This document shows, piece by piece, positions 10,019 through 19,408 of a stretch of 64,000 bases of DNA. Both the position numbers and the translations under genes were made by a program. Origin of the DNA: Pegoplata infirma (lineage: Eukaryota; Arthropoda; Insecta; Diptera; Anthomyiidae); the NCBI GenBank assembly GCA_963921195.1, contig OY992536.1:321797038-321861037 (forward strand). Reading direction: 5' to 3'. The notes below the pieces were generated by a model, which ran no database searches, was not told where the DNA came from, and worked only from the letters and a program-made list of their open reading frames with translations. Position 1 is the stretch's first letter. Every line of letters begins with the position of its first letter.

Positions 10019-10784
10019 ATACCCTCCAACAGCAGTATGGGGGCATACTCACTTTGTCATTCCGTTTGTAACGCATTGAAATATCGTATATATATTATTG
10101 ATTTATGATTGATTCTACACAGAGAAAAATAAATTTCCAACTGAATTTTTCAGTTGTATTAACTCAAAATTCGGTTGCTTCTACGACATTTTGATGTGGC
10201 TAACGAATTTTATAGTTGATTCAATTAAAATACAGTTGTAATAACAAAAATTTGTTCTTACTACCGATATTTAGTTGTTTCAACCTTAATTCAAATGCAT
10301 TCACCGATTTTTTGTTGCAACAACTGAATTTCGGTTGGAAATTAGCAAATTTGTTTTCTGTGTGTAAGACTTTTCTAGAATGTCCGTATGCCCGTCCGTC
10401 TGTATAAGACACGATGCAGTCCAAAATAAAAGAGATATATTCGTTAAGTTTGGCAGTTTAAGGTTGTAAGTGGGCAAAATCGGACCAGGGGGAAAAAAGT
10501 TCCCCCTTGAAGAACTTAAGTAACCTCTGAAAAATGCCATATTTTCAAAGGTTTTTTTGTGTTTTTGTTAAGCAAATGAAACAATTTGGTGCCAGAAAAA
10601 GTTCAAGGTCCTGCACTTGGACTTACGAAATAAAAAAAATATTTTTTTGCCCGCCCCCTTTTGTGGGCGTGGTTTTTAAAAATGCTTTTAAATAATGATA
10701 ATATTGTATCACTTAAGCTCAAAAAGCATAATAAATTAATTTTTAAACATTTACCGCATGGGTTTATCTCCAATTTCTAAGGGG
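10019..10784 (+). repeat. DINE-like family 1 copy, with nested MITE
   Basis: TACCCTCCAACAGCAGTATGG start, CATTCCGTTTGTAACGC, GTATATATATTATTG, then after a 247-bp insertion AATGTCCGTATGCCCGTCCG and AGTCCAAAATAAAAGAG. It interrupts the family B foldback. Confidence 0.75.
10118..10364. mobile_element. CACAGAGAAAA MITE with proven TA target duplication
   Basis: CACAGAGAAAA and TTTTCTGTGTG ends, inserted in the DINE copy with TA on each side (10116-10117, 10365-10366). Other DINE copies give the empty site (for example GATTCTAAGACATTCTG at 52137), showing that TA was duplicated. The interior is a chain of CAACTGAATTTCGGTTG-type palindromes. Confidence 0.9.
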
Positions 10785-10816
10785 GCTCCCACACAAAATG
10801 ACATTTTTTAAATTAT
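10785..10816 (+). repeat. Family B foldback fragment left of the Penelope insertion
   Basis: GGGGGCTCCCACACAAAATG then ACATTTTTTAAATT matches 25612 onward. The host resumes at 13886 with CCAACCGCTCTAACTGCCC, as in the uninterrupted copy near 25650. Confidence 0.7.
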
Positions 10817-10930
10817 ATTTTGTTAATGACCAATATTTTGTTAATTATTAAGTTTGAGATTATCTCACGGGCTACTAATGGTCAGGCATTAATTAACTGA
10901 TGTAAATAAAAACAATTATTTTATCATTTT

Positions 10931-10970
10931 CCTCAACGTTTCGTCGGCTTTATTCCAACATCATCAGGAG
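10931..10970 (-). ncRNA. Hammerhead-ribozyme-like core in Penelope terminal region
   Basis: On the minus strand CTGATGA (10961-10967) is followed by a stem GTTGG/CCGAC with an AATAAAG loop and then GAAAC (10938-10942). These are two of the three hammerhead core segments with a well-formed stem II. Penelope-like elements are known to carry hammerhead motifs in their terminal repeats. I could not place the cleavage-site strand or stems I and III with confidence, so ribozyme activity is not claimed. Confidence 0.5.
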
Positions 10971-11209
10971 ATTGTTTATTAAATTCTAACAAATAAATAT
11001 TTAAAAATGACAAGAATTGAAAATTTAATGTATAAAAGGATAAAAGAGACACCGTTTTTAAACTTACGATTTTATAAATTACATCACATTTAATCACTTA
11101 TAAATTATAAAAAACTGGACAGCACGTAACAATTAATTAAAATAAATAAATAATCAAATAATCTAATAAAATCACAGAGAAAAAACTTAGCACTAATATC
11201 ACAGAACGT

Positions 11210-11543
11210 TTATTTTTGTTTAATTGCAATAGAATACTGATGTTTTGTATTGTCTTTGTCTTCTTTTGTATTCATCGCAGTATTAATCCTTTGTTGAATG
11301 CGTAAACTTTCAAGTGTGTATCTCTTATTTTCTATTCTTTGCTGATCCAATATTTTAATTCTCTTAAAGTCTAAATTGTGGTTTTTCTCTTTGGCATGAA
11401 TCGCTAATGCTGTACTTTCTTTTCCTTTTTTGACGTCAGTTTCATGTTCGGATAATCTTACACCTAACATTCGTTTTGTAGTTCCAACATACACTTTATT
11501 GCACTGCTCCATTTCGTTTCCATTACATGGTATTTCATATACT
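11210..11543 (-). pseudogene. Penelope-like GIY-YIG endonuclease domain
   Basis: About 110 codons after the insertion junction. The frame opens with VYEIPCN, followed by KVYVGTTKR (the YIG-like half of the motif), RLSEHETDV with the conserved arginine and histidine, and a downstream YTLESLRIQ supplying the expected glutamate. These match the C-terminal endonuclease of Penelope-like elements, which nicks target DNA for reverse transcription. The frame ends in a stop at 11210. The few residues before VYEIPCN come from the inserted TIR element. The domain itself shows no internal stop, but it is separated from its reverse transcriptase. Confidence 0.82.
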
Positions 11544-11966
11544 ACACGCAAAAAAAAAATCTGTGTAAGATTGAGCAATCCTACTTGGTAAAACTTTTTT
11601 CATACCAAAAAAATTTTTTAAACAAATTTTTGCTAAAATTATGCTTGTCGATGTTAAAGTAACATAATTAGTTTTTTATGTAAAATTACCAAGTAGCTTG
11701 CACAATAACGCAAATTACTTGCACAAAAATTTATCGAAAGAAAACAACAACAAAAAACAAAACAAATACAGACCGATCATTTTGTATTTTTGTGTGCGTG
11801 CTTCGTTTATTTTTTGTGTTATAAAAACGTAAAAAGGAAATTGATAAATAAAATTAAAATAAATTAATAAATAAAAATAAATAATTAGTTTTTTAAAAGA
11901 TTTATAAATATAAGATAAAAAAATGTTAAAGTTAAGTTTGCTGTCATAACTTAAAACACCATTCAT

Positions 11967-12190
11967 TTAGCAAAACCAATGGAGTCCCAGACGTTTGTTT
12001 CAATGAATTACAAATGGAATGATTAAGTGAGTATACCCCAATTCCGAAGACACCAATAAGGTTTAATAGATTTTTAGTTAAAAAATAGTGTTTGGTAATA
12101 ATTTTCTATTTTTACAGGGTACTGCTAAATAAATTTTTGAAGCTATGGCGAATCCTTCACTACAATAAAGAGCGTGGGCACCAGTCCTGC
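11967..12190 (+). pseudogene. Captured gene fragment, copy 1 (exon, 91-nt intron, exon)
   Basis: An exon-like stretch reading A-K-P-M-E-S ... Y-K-W-N-D ends at a splice-donor-like GTGAGT (12027-12032). A 91-nt intron-like segment ends TTTTCTATTTTTACAG (12117), and the next exon-like stretch reads E-A-M-A-N-P-S-L-Q and R-A-W-A-P-V. In-frame stops (for example TAA after KWND, in GCTAAATAA and in CAATAAAGA) show decay. I do not recognise the parent gene. It is repeated 247 bp downstream. Function cannot be assigned. Confidence 0.5.
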
Positions 12191-12213
12191 ATTTAGCTAT
12201 AAAATTAAAACCT

Positions 12214-12435
12214 AAAAACGCAAAGCCAAGGGAGTCCAGACCTGTTTTGAAGAGTTTCAAATGGAATGACCAAGTAAGTGTTCCTTCATAACAAGAGACC
12301 AATGGGGTTTACCAGTTTTTGAAATTAAAAATTTATGTTTTGTAATAATTTTCTATTTTTACAGGATGCTATTAAATAAATTCGTGAAGCTATAGCGGAT
12401 CCTTCACTTCAAGAAAAAGCGTAGGCAGCAGTCAC
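12214..12435 (+). pseudogene. Captured gene fragment, copy 2 (exon, 91-nt intron, exon)
   Basis: Second copy, offset exactly 247 bp at both splice-like junctions: donor GTAAGT (12274-12279) and acceptor TTTTCTATTTTTACAG (ending 12364), again a 91-nt intron. Exon-like residues read A-K-P-R-E-S ... F-K-W-N-D-Q before the donor, and D-A-I-K, then I-R-E-A-I-A-D-P-S-L-Q-E-K-A after the acceptor, with stops after DAIK and after QEKA. Conservation between the copies is strongest in the exon-like parts and at the splice signals, suggesting real coding ancestry. Parent gene not recognised. Confidence 0.5.
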
Positions 12436-12837
12436 TGGAGAAAATTGTACATAAATGGTCAGTTGGTCGGCGGTAAATAAAATCCTACACAACATTTATT
12501 ATATTAATATGGATTTATTCTGTGAAAATTTTAAATTCAATAAATATACAAATTTTTACAAAATTTTACTAGAAAATTTATTTTAGCATAAATGTGGTAA
12601 TTTTTAGCATTATTTTTAGTCAGCTTTTCAAATAATTTTGGTATATTTCACCATATTTCTTTTGGTATATTTTACCAAGTTTTTGCTTAAATAGCATTAG
12701 CATTTTCTTCAAAATTTTTTACATAAGTGTTTTGGCTAAATTGCGAAAACTACTTCGTCGGTTGTAGTTTTAGCATATTTTTGGTAAAATTATGCCAGAT
12801 TTTTGCTCACTCCGACACAAGTTTTTTTTTGCGTGTA

Positions 12838-13870
12838 CATTGTTTATTTTTAATTTGTCTTGTTTTGATTTTGTGCGCGTAAATAAATGCCTTAGTGTAT
12901 CATTAGATTTGTATGCTACTGCTGTATTGTCATCGTTTATCATATGGTAAAGTTGTTTGCTCTCCGTAAGTTTCGGGATAAATGGTACACTGAAAAAATT
13001 CTTCTTTTCGTCATTTTTGTTATTCTTTGTATTATTTATGTTTTTTAAGACTTTATTTATTATGTTATTAGTGATGTATATTGGGTAACTGTTTGATGTT
13101 AGAATGCTTCTTATCTTGCTAATGTTATTTTTTCTAAATCGTTCATCACTTATAAAAATAATTTTTTGTATTAAGTTTGTCGCCGTGTTTATTTTCATTT
13201 TCTTTGGTTGTGTCGAATGGTAGTTGATTATTCTCCCTGATGCCGTCTTTTTTGTGTACCAATCCGTTATAAGTTTTCCATTATTTCTTATTATTTTCAT
13301 ATCCAGAAATGGTATTTCCATATTTTCTTCTTTTTCTAGGGTAAATTTTATTTTGTTGTGATGTGCGTTGAGTGTACTGAGTATTATTTCCTCGTCTTTT
13401 TTATTTATAATAGCAAATAAATCATCTACGTACTTTGATATGAATTTTATGTTTATGTTAATTTTTCCAAGTTTCTTTATTACGTCGTCAAGTAGATTAT
13501 CTAACACTATATCCGCAATAGTGGGCGATAGGGGATTTCCCATTGGCATACCATATGTTTGATGGTAAAAGTTGTTGTCATATGTGAAATAATTATTGTC
13601 TGTAAGACAAAATTGAAGTAGTTTAAGAAATTGTGGTCTGGTAATTGTAGTATGTTCTTTTAGTGTTTCCCATTTGTCCAGAATGTTATTAATGGCTAAG
13701 TGGATCGGGATATTCGTGAACAGAGATACCACGTCAAAAGACACTATGATCTCATTTTCATCCAATGAAATATCCAATAGTTTTTCCTTAAGTTGCATAG
13801 AATTCTTTATATTATATGTTGGCGATATTAAATTTCTTAAAATTGAACCAATATGTTTTGCTAAATAGTA
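12838..13870 (-). pseudogene. Penelope-like reverse transcriptase, N-terminally truncated
   Basis: The 5' flank before the first ATG (13798) also reads in frame (YLAKHIGSILRNLISPTYN), so coding starts further upstream and is truncated. From that ATG: FDVVSLFTNIP at residues 21-31 (RT motif A region), GMPMGNPLSP at 83-92 (motif B), catalytic YVDD at 123-126 (about 13432-13421), then IPFLDMKI at about 164. This arrangement is typical of Penelope-like reverse transcriptases, which relate to telomerase RT. The frame runs without a stop into the inserted TIR element, which supplies roughly 20 foreign C-terminal residues. Its proper continuation is the GIY-YIG frame at 11543. Confidence 0.88.
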
Positions 13871-13885
13871 GCAAAACTTTTAAAT

Positions 13886-13971
13886 TTTTTTAAAATTTAT
13901 CCAACCGCTCTAACTGCCCCAAGAGTGCCCATAGAGCATTCAAATGTATATCCGACCCACATGTTTAATTA
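13886..13971 (+). repeat. Family B foldback fragment between two insertions
   Basis: CCAACCGCTCTAACTGCCCC and AGAGTGCCCATAGAGCA match 25650-25690 and 32925-32965. Bounded left by the Penelope element and right by the TTA-duplicating foldback. Confidence 0.7.
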
Positions 13972-15269
13972 CACTGTGCTACAGTGAAAAAATACTTCTG
14001 ATGTGACATGGTATAGGTTGTTGGTTTTGTCGAGTAGATTACAAAAATGCGTATTAAACTTGCCAGACACCCTCAAATTTTTGAGTTATTGTCAAAAAAC
14101 GTTTTTTTGGGACTTTTCTCACTAAACCTTATATAATTCAGAAAATTTTCAACCGATTTGAAATTTTTTAACTGTTTTGGATAGAAGAAAGATAGGGCTT
14201 TCCATGTGTGTGAATTGGTCTACACATATAAGAAAGATATCAATTAATTTTTTCTATAATATCTAATTTTTTTGCTATTTTTTGAAAATTTTTTGAGTTT
14301 ATCGATTTTTTTCTGCTATAGTTCGTTTAACAACCTTTATATTTATGAACGTATTTTTAAAGATAATTTAATTCTGAATATGATGAGCATTATCCAGAAA
14401 AAATCAGATAAGAATTGACAGAGTTGTGATAATTTTTCTAAAACAGAAAATTAAGATTTTGCAGGAAATCGCCGTTCAGATAACCCAGGCAAAAAAAAAT
14501 TAATTTATCATAAGAGGTGATGTACAATATTTTTAAAGGTTTTTTGCGCGCTGAATCCGAATCTGGCCGTTAAATTGCTCTATCGCATCAGGATTTTGAG
14601 ATATTCAATATAAATTGATTTATCAAAAACTTAATATGATAGCGCAATTTCAAGGTCAAATTCGAATTCAGGGGGCCAAAAACCTTTTAAATAATGATAC
14701 GCGACCTTTCAGTATGTTCGTTTATTCTTTTTATTTTTTTTGCCTGGGTTGTCTGAACGGCAATTTCATGCAAATTCTTAATTTTCTTTTTTAGAAAAAT
14801 TATCACAACTCTGTCAATTGTTATTCGATTTTTTCGGCATAGAGCTCATCGTATTCACAATTAAATTTTCTTTAAGAATGCGTTTATAAATATAAATATT
14901 GTTGAACGAACTATATCAGAAAAAAATCGATAAACTCAAAAAATTTTCAAAAAATAACAAAAAAATTATATATTGTTGAAAAAATCAATACATACTTTCT
15001 TATATGTATGGACCAATTCACACACATAAAAAGCCCTATCCTTCTTCTATCCAAAACAGTTAAAAAATTTAAAATCGGTTGAAGACTTTTTAAGTAACAC
15101 GTGGTTTAGTGAGAAAATTCCCAAAACAACGTTTTTTGACAATAACTTTAAAATTTGAGGGTGTCTGGCAAGTTTGATAGGCATTTTGTGATCTTTTCGA
15201 CGAGACCTACAACCTTAACTACCTCATTTCAAAAGTATATTCGATTTTGTGTTTTTTTGTAGCACAGTG
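13972..15269. mobile_element. Foldback element, CACTGTGCTACA ends, TTA target duplication
   Basis: A near-complete inverted repeat of about 650-bp arms meeting near 14608. Ends CACTGTGCTACAG and TGTAGCACAGTG. Matching arm markers include CCAGACACCCTCAAA (14067) against TTTGAGGGTGTCTGG (15155), and TCAGATAACCCAGGC against GCCTGGGTTGTCTGA. TTA flanks both ends (13969-13971, 15270-15272). No coding frame. The transcript or single strand would fold into one long hairpin. Confidence 0.88.
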
Positions 15270-15329
15270 TTATTAAGGCGGTCTTCAATTTTTTTTTTCT
15301 GAAAAAATTTTTGGAAAAAAAGATTATAT

Positions 15330-15517
15330 ATTGATTATTTTATTTTTACTACATGTTCGTTGTTTTGACTACAAATGTAAGTAGTTTTTACTACAAAAGT
15401 CATTTGGTTTTTGTCAGTTAAAATAACTAACATTATTAGTTGATTTAACTGAAAAAGTAGTTGACCCCAAAACAACTTATTTTGATTGATTTTACTAACA
15501 TAATTTTTTGAGTGTAG
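15330..15517. repeat. TIR element fragment ending TTTTTTGAGTGTAG
   Basis: Repeated ACTACAAATGTAAGTAGTTTTTACTAC modules run into AATTTTTTGAGTGTAG, like the right ends of the CACTCAAAA family. The left end is not clear. Confidence 0.4.
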
Positions 15518-15627
15518 ATCCAATCGGTGCATGTTTGGACTTGGGACCCACTTTTCAAAAAACACTGGTGTAGGGTATCATATGGTCGGTCATGACCGAC
15601 TATAACTTTCTTACTTGTTTTTGTATA
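15518..15627 (-). repeat. DINE-like family 2, 5' end fragment
   Basis: GGTGTAGGGTATCATATGG and CCGACTATAACTTTCTTACTTG are the reverse complement of the first 110 bp of the copy at 43537. Confidence 0.75.
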
Positions 15628-17217
15628 GGATGAATGATTTTTTTTTTATGAATTTATGGACAATTTCATTGGAATAGTGAAAATGTTCATATATTTAATA
15701 CAAAAATTTCATAAGAAGAACAGTTCATGTAATTTATGAATATTTTCATAAATTTTTCATAAATTTTATGAAAAAAATCATAGCCATTATGAAAAAAATC
15801 ATTAATCTAATTTCAAAATGTAAAATGTTTAAATTTTTGTTTTGTTTTTACTATTACTAAATTTTATCAAAATATTTTGCAACGAAAAATAAAAAAACAA
15901 ACAAAATTCGAACAAGTTTGATGCTTAAAAAACACAAACGAAGATATAAAATTTCAAAACTTGCATATATGTACGAGTATGCATATTTATTTTATTCTAT
16001 AATTCAATTTGAAATTATAATATTATACATTTTAGTTGATCTTTAAATCTTGATGTTTGTGCATTTGCTTGCATCATTGATGACAAATTTTATGTTTAAT
16101 TTATTTAAAAGAATTATAAAATTGTCTGCAATTTCAATTTAATTATGTTTATTTTTTTCCGGTTTGGTTTTATTTGACATAAGGAAGCACATCGATCTGA
16201 TTTCAATCTCACAATAGACATCATTGTTTAATGTTTATTTTAGACTTTTGTTCTAGTGCCGAATTATTTGCAAACCAAAAAAAAATATTTAAAAATCTTG
16301 TACGCTTTTTTAATTTTCACACATCTTATTCAAGATCAAATTTTTAGTAGACGCCCAAAGTTAGTTAGTTGTTTTTATTGACGACAAGTTATTTTAAACT
16401 AAAACAAAAACAAATTAAACAAATTTGGTAATTGTTTTAATTTCCGTGCACTTTAATAAAATTAAATTAACAATTTGGACAAATTCATAATAGTGATTTA
16501 TAATTAAAAAGTGATAATCAGTAAATCGACTGTAAAAAACTGTAAAAAACACATTTGTTTTTTGGAAATATTTTTTACACTGGATTAATTCTGTATAAGG
16601 TAAGCATTTAAAAAAAGATATTTTCAAGGTATGAAAATTATAAATTTAACTAAATCAATGCCACAGTTTACAATGATATTTATTCAGCAATAAATATATT
16701 TTTTATAAATGAAATTTCCTAATCCCCTTGGTCCAAGTTTAAAACTAAGAACTTCGTCAGCAAGGTGTTTCAATAAAAAGAGCCCTACGACTTTTGCCAC
16801 TCTATCCTATACACTATAAACTCAGAATTGCTGCAAAAAAAATTTGCAGCAGTGTAAATTAGGACTAAAAATCTAGCAAAAATAATACATATTTTTTTTA
16901 AATACACTCTTTTCAAGCTTTAATGATCAATTTTTGATTGTAGCCAGAAAAATGTTTGTTTCAAACAATCAGTTTAAGAACACAATTCTCTTACCTGAAA
17001 ACAATCCAGCAATCATTAAGTATTATTAAAGTGTTGATTGTAAGATATGACCCCTTATGTTCTCCTCCTAATAAATGTTATTCAAATAAAAAATTAAAAA
17101 AAAAATATTTCTAAATTGTGTAAAAGTACGTATTTTAAATGTATTATTAGATTTTTTTAGCACATGGAAATATCAGCACGTGTTAAAACTGTTATTAAAG
17201 TTAATAATAATAATAGC
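15628..17217. other. AT-rich stretch without recognised gene or element
   Basis: Runs of TTCATAAATTTTATGAAAA near 15700-15790 and scattered short repeats. No long open frame, TIR pair or RNA gene that I can support. Confidence 0.45.
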
Positions 17218-17274
17218 CAGGGCAAGGAAGTTTTTGTTAAAACATGTTGCTTGTCGTTAGCCTGACTGGATTTT

Positions 17275-17686
17275 AACTTACCCTCACTCAAGCAAAAATC
17301 GTATCATTTGTTAATCACTTACGCAAATTTTTTTTACTCACGCTATTTCAATACTCACTCCAGATTCAATCACGATCACACGTAAGTCACGCAAGTTCTA
17401 CCCATGCTATAATTTCTGTTTTACAAAAAAAATAAAAAATTGATAAAAAAAATATTTTTTTTTCAAGAAATTTAAAAATATCAATATATTATTAAAAAAT
17501 ACATCACACAAACTCACGCAAAATATTATTAACTACTCACTTATCCCTCACGCAAAAATTCAAGTCACTCACAATTTTGTTTGGCCAATATTCTTCAACT
17601 TACGCTCACTCACAATCACGTGATTGAAATGAAAATCACTCACGCGTGATTTACTCGTCAAATCTATTGACCAGCGCCCATCTCTA
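17275..17686 (-). mobile_element. TAGAGATGGGC hAT-like element, one end preserved
   Basis: Ends GCGCCCATCTCTA and contains TACTCACTCACGC-type satellite like the intact copy at 18452-18985. The opposite end is not clear. Confidence 0.55.
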
Positions 17687-17710
17687 CTAAATCCACTTTT
17701 ATATATACAT

Positions 17711-17830
17711 CATAGATGGGACTAATTAATTAAAGGGACTAATTAACTAATTGATGGTTTAATTACCATTCAATTGATGTCAATGGTAATGAAATTTTTT
17801 TTATTACCATTGGTTGTATCAATTGTATCA
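17711..17830 (+). mobile_element. CATAGATGGGA hAT-like element, end fragment
   Basis: CATAGATGGGACTAATTAAT and GTTTAATTACCATTCAATTG match the inverse of the right end of the intact element at 23250-23890 over about 110 bp. Confidence 0.65.
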
Positions 17831-18397
17831 AAAAAAGTCCAAAATTCTTAAAATAAAAAAGTTTTCAATTTATTGCTTATTCATCAAATTTCCATTAAAA
17901 AAAAAGAGCTTTTACTTGAACAGCAAGATCTCCGGACAAAAAAACATTGCGAAATTTACAACAGAATTTACTTTTTGTCTGAATTTCGTTAAAATTGAAG
18001 CAAATTTGTAAATATATCAATAAATATCTTTAAAAGCAAAAATTAATCAAATCCACCGATTTTCTGGATCGCAGAATTTTTTTAAAATTTGTAAAATATT
18101 GTTATTTATACATATTTTTATCATTTAAAACACAATTGTTAATGCCTGAACTTCCTTGCCCTTATTAAAAATATATAGATAAATCTATATTAATTTCAGT
18201 TATTGGATAAATTAAATTATCAATATTAAAACTACACTTAAAAAAGTCTTATAGTTACTACATGTAATCTTATGTTTCCATTTCTTTTAAAAATATATAT
18301 TTTCGCAAATCATGTCGCTCTGCTCTTTGTGCTATTACAATAGAGCAGTGCTTCTGTTACAACATGTTTTGCGAAAACAATAATAACTCTATAAAAA

Positions 18398-19010
18398 AGA
18401 AGTAAAAAAGTAAAATTCGGTCTTGCCGAATATATTCGAATATATTTATACTATAGATGGGCACATGAGCAGATTAGAGCGTGATTGACGTGATTCACGC
18501 GTGAGTGTGATTAAATTAAATTTTACTCACGTGATTGTGAGTTAGTGTGAGTGGGGAAAAAATTGCGTGAGTTAGTGTGCGTGAGTCGATTTTTTTGCGT
18601 GAGTTTGCGTAATTTATTTGCTCTTCATATTTCCTTTCGTACCAAAAAAGCAACAAAAAATTTTAAAATTTGGCTTAAAAAAGCAAAAAAAAAATCTAAA
18701 ATTCCGCTAAACTTTAAATTTTACTAAAAAAATTTGAAAGATTTTTGAAATTTTAGTTTTTAAATTTTTTTTTTTTGTTATAAATAAGAGTTTTGTGAGT
18801 GTGAGTCAAGGTGAGTGAAGCTTGCGTGAGTGCACGTGAGTGTGAGTTGTTTTAAATTTACTCACGTGATTGTGAGTGAGTGTGAGTAGAAAAAATATGG
18901 TCGTGAGTGAGTGTGCGTGACTCAAAAATTCCTGTCTTGAGCGTGAGTGAGTCTGAGTCAAAAATCACTCACGCGCCCATCTCTAATTTATACCCTCCAA
19001 AAATTAAAAA
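18398..19010 (+). repeat. DINE-like fragment interrupted by a hAT-like MITE
   Basis: AGTAAAATTCGGTCTTGCCG and TTTATAC before the insertion, and TACCCTCC after it, together rebuild the TATACCCTCC start seen in other copies. Confidence 0.55.
18452..18985. mobile_element. hAT-like MITE, TATAGATGGGC ends, 8-bp target duplication
   Basis: TATAGATGGGC and GCCCATCTCTA ends are flanked by a perfect ATTTATAC duplication (18444-18451, 18986-18993). Both subterminal regions are CACGTGAGTGTGAGTG-like satellites; the middle is AT-rich. Partial relatives at 8977 and 17275. Confidence 0.88.
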
Positions 19011-19146
19011 AAAATATTACAATAGAAAAAAAAGAAAAAAATTTGCGCGGAAAAAAAATGTTGGTGAAAAAATAAGCGAAAACAAAATTAGTGTAAAAAA
19101 TATGTTTGTAATTGCTTAAATACCATTCGATATCCAATTCTGTTAA

Positions 19147-19408
19147 CATATCGCTCCTTTACTTGTACAGTGTCATAACTCAAAAAATGCGTTTTTTGAG
19201 TTAATGATGGAGAATTATTATATTATGTCAAAAATTCGTATTAATATCTTTTAAACTCACCGTTTGAGAAGAGTACACGCCATTATTACATTTTCTATGT
19301 ACCGGCCTTTTTCAATTAAAAACCAGTTTCAATAGTAAACTTTAAACATGTTTTCTGCAAAATCAAATATTTTGAGTTATGACACTATACAAGTAAAGGA
19401 GCGATATG
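19147..19408. mobile_element. Foldback MITE, CATATCGCTCC ends
   Basis: CATATCGCTCCTTTACTTGT is mirrored by ACAAGTAAAGGAGCGATATG, and the pairing extends about 39 bp with one mismatch (through GTGTCATAACTC). A second copy is at 31537-31814. Non-coding. Confidence 0.82.

Larger units (their letters stand above)
11545..12835. mobile_element. CACGCAAAAAAA TIR element carrying a duplicated gene fragment
   Basis: Ends CACGCAAAAAAAAAATC and AAGTTTTTTTTTGCGTG, with TA on both sides (11543-11544, 12836-12837). Removing the element and one TA joins the Penelope reading frame exactly (...NNV|VYEIPCN...), which validates both boundaries. The interior has AT-rich subterminal sequence with TTTTGGTA/TACCAAA modules, and between about 11965 and 12435 a 247-bp tandem duplication that looks like decayed exon-intron-exon sequence. 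No transposase frame, so non-autonomous. Confidence 0.85.
10817..13885 (-). mobile_element. Penelope-like retroelement, 5' truncated and split by a TIR insertion
   Basis: Read on the minus strand it encodes a Penelope-type reverse transcriptase (13870-12838) followed by a GIY-YIG endonuclease (11543-11210), the domain order of endonuclease-bearing Penelope-like elements, then a 3' non-coding part with a hammerhead-like motif. A 1291-bp element (11545-12835) splits the coding region between the two domains. The N-terminal part is missing at the family B junction near 13885. It lies inside a family B foldback, whose other copies define the junctions. It is dead as an autonomous element, although the individual domains look well preserved. 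Confidence 0.88.
17218..18163. mobile_element. Possible composite with CAGGGCAAGGAAG ends
   Basis: CAGGGCAAGGAAGTT at the left is mirrored by AACTTCCTTGCCCTT at the right, but no convincing target duplication is visible. Between them lie fragments of two other hAT-like families (17275-17686 and 17711-17830). Confidence 0.4.

Noticed and set aside
17218..18163. A confident hAT element with CAGGGCAAGGAAG ends
   Set aside because: The inverse ends are clear but no 8-bp duplication could be read, so it is listed only as a possible composite.
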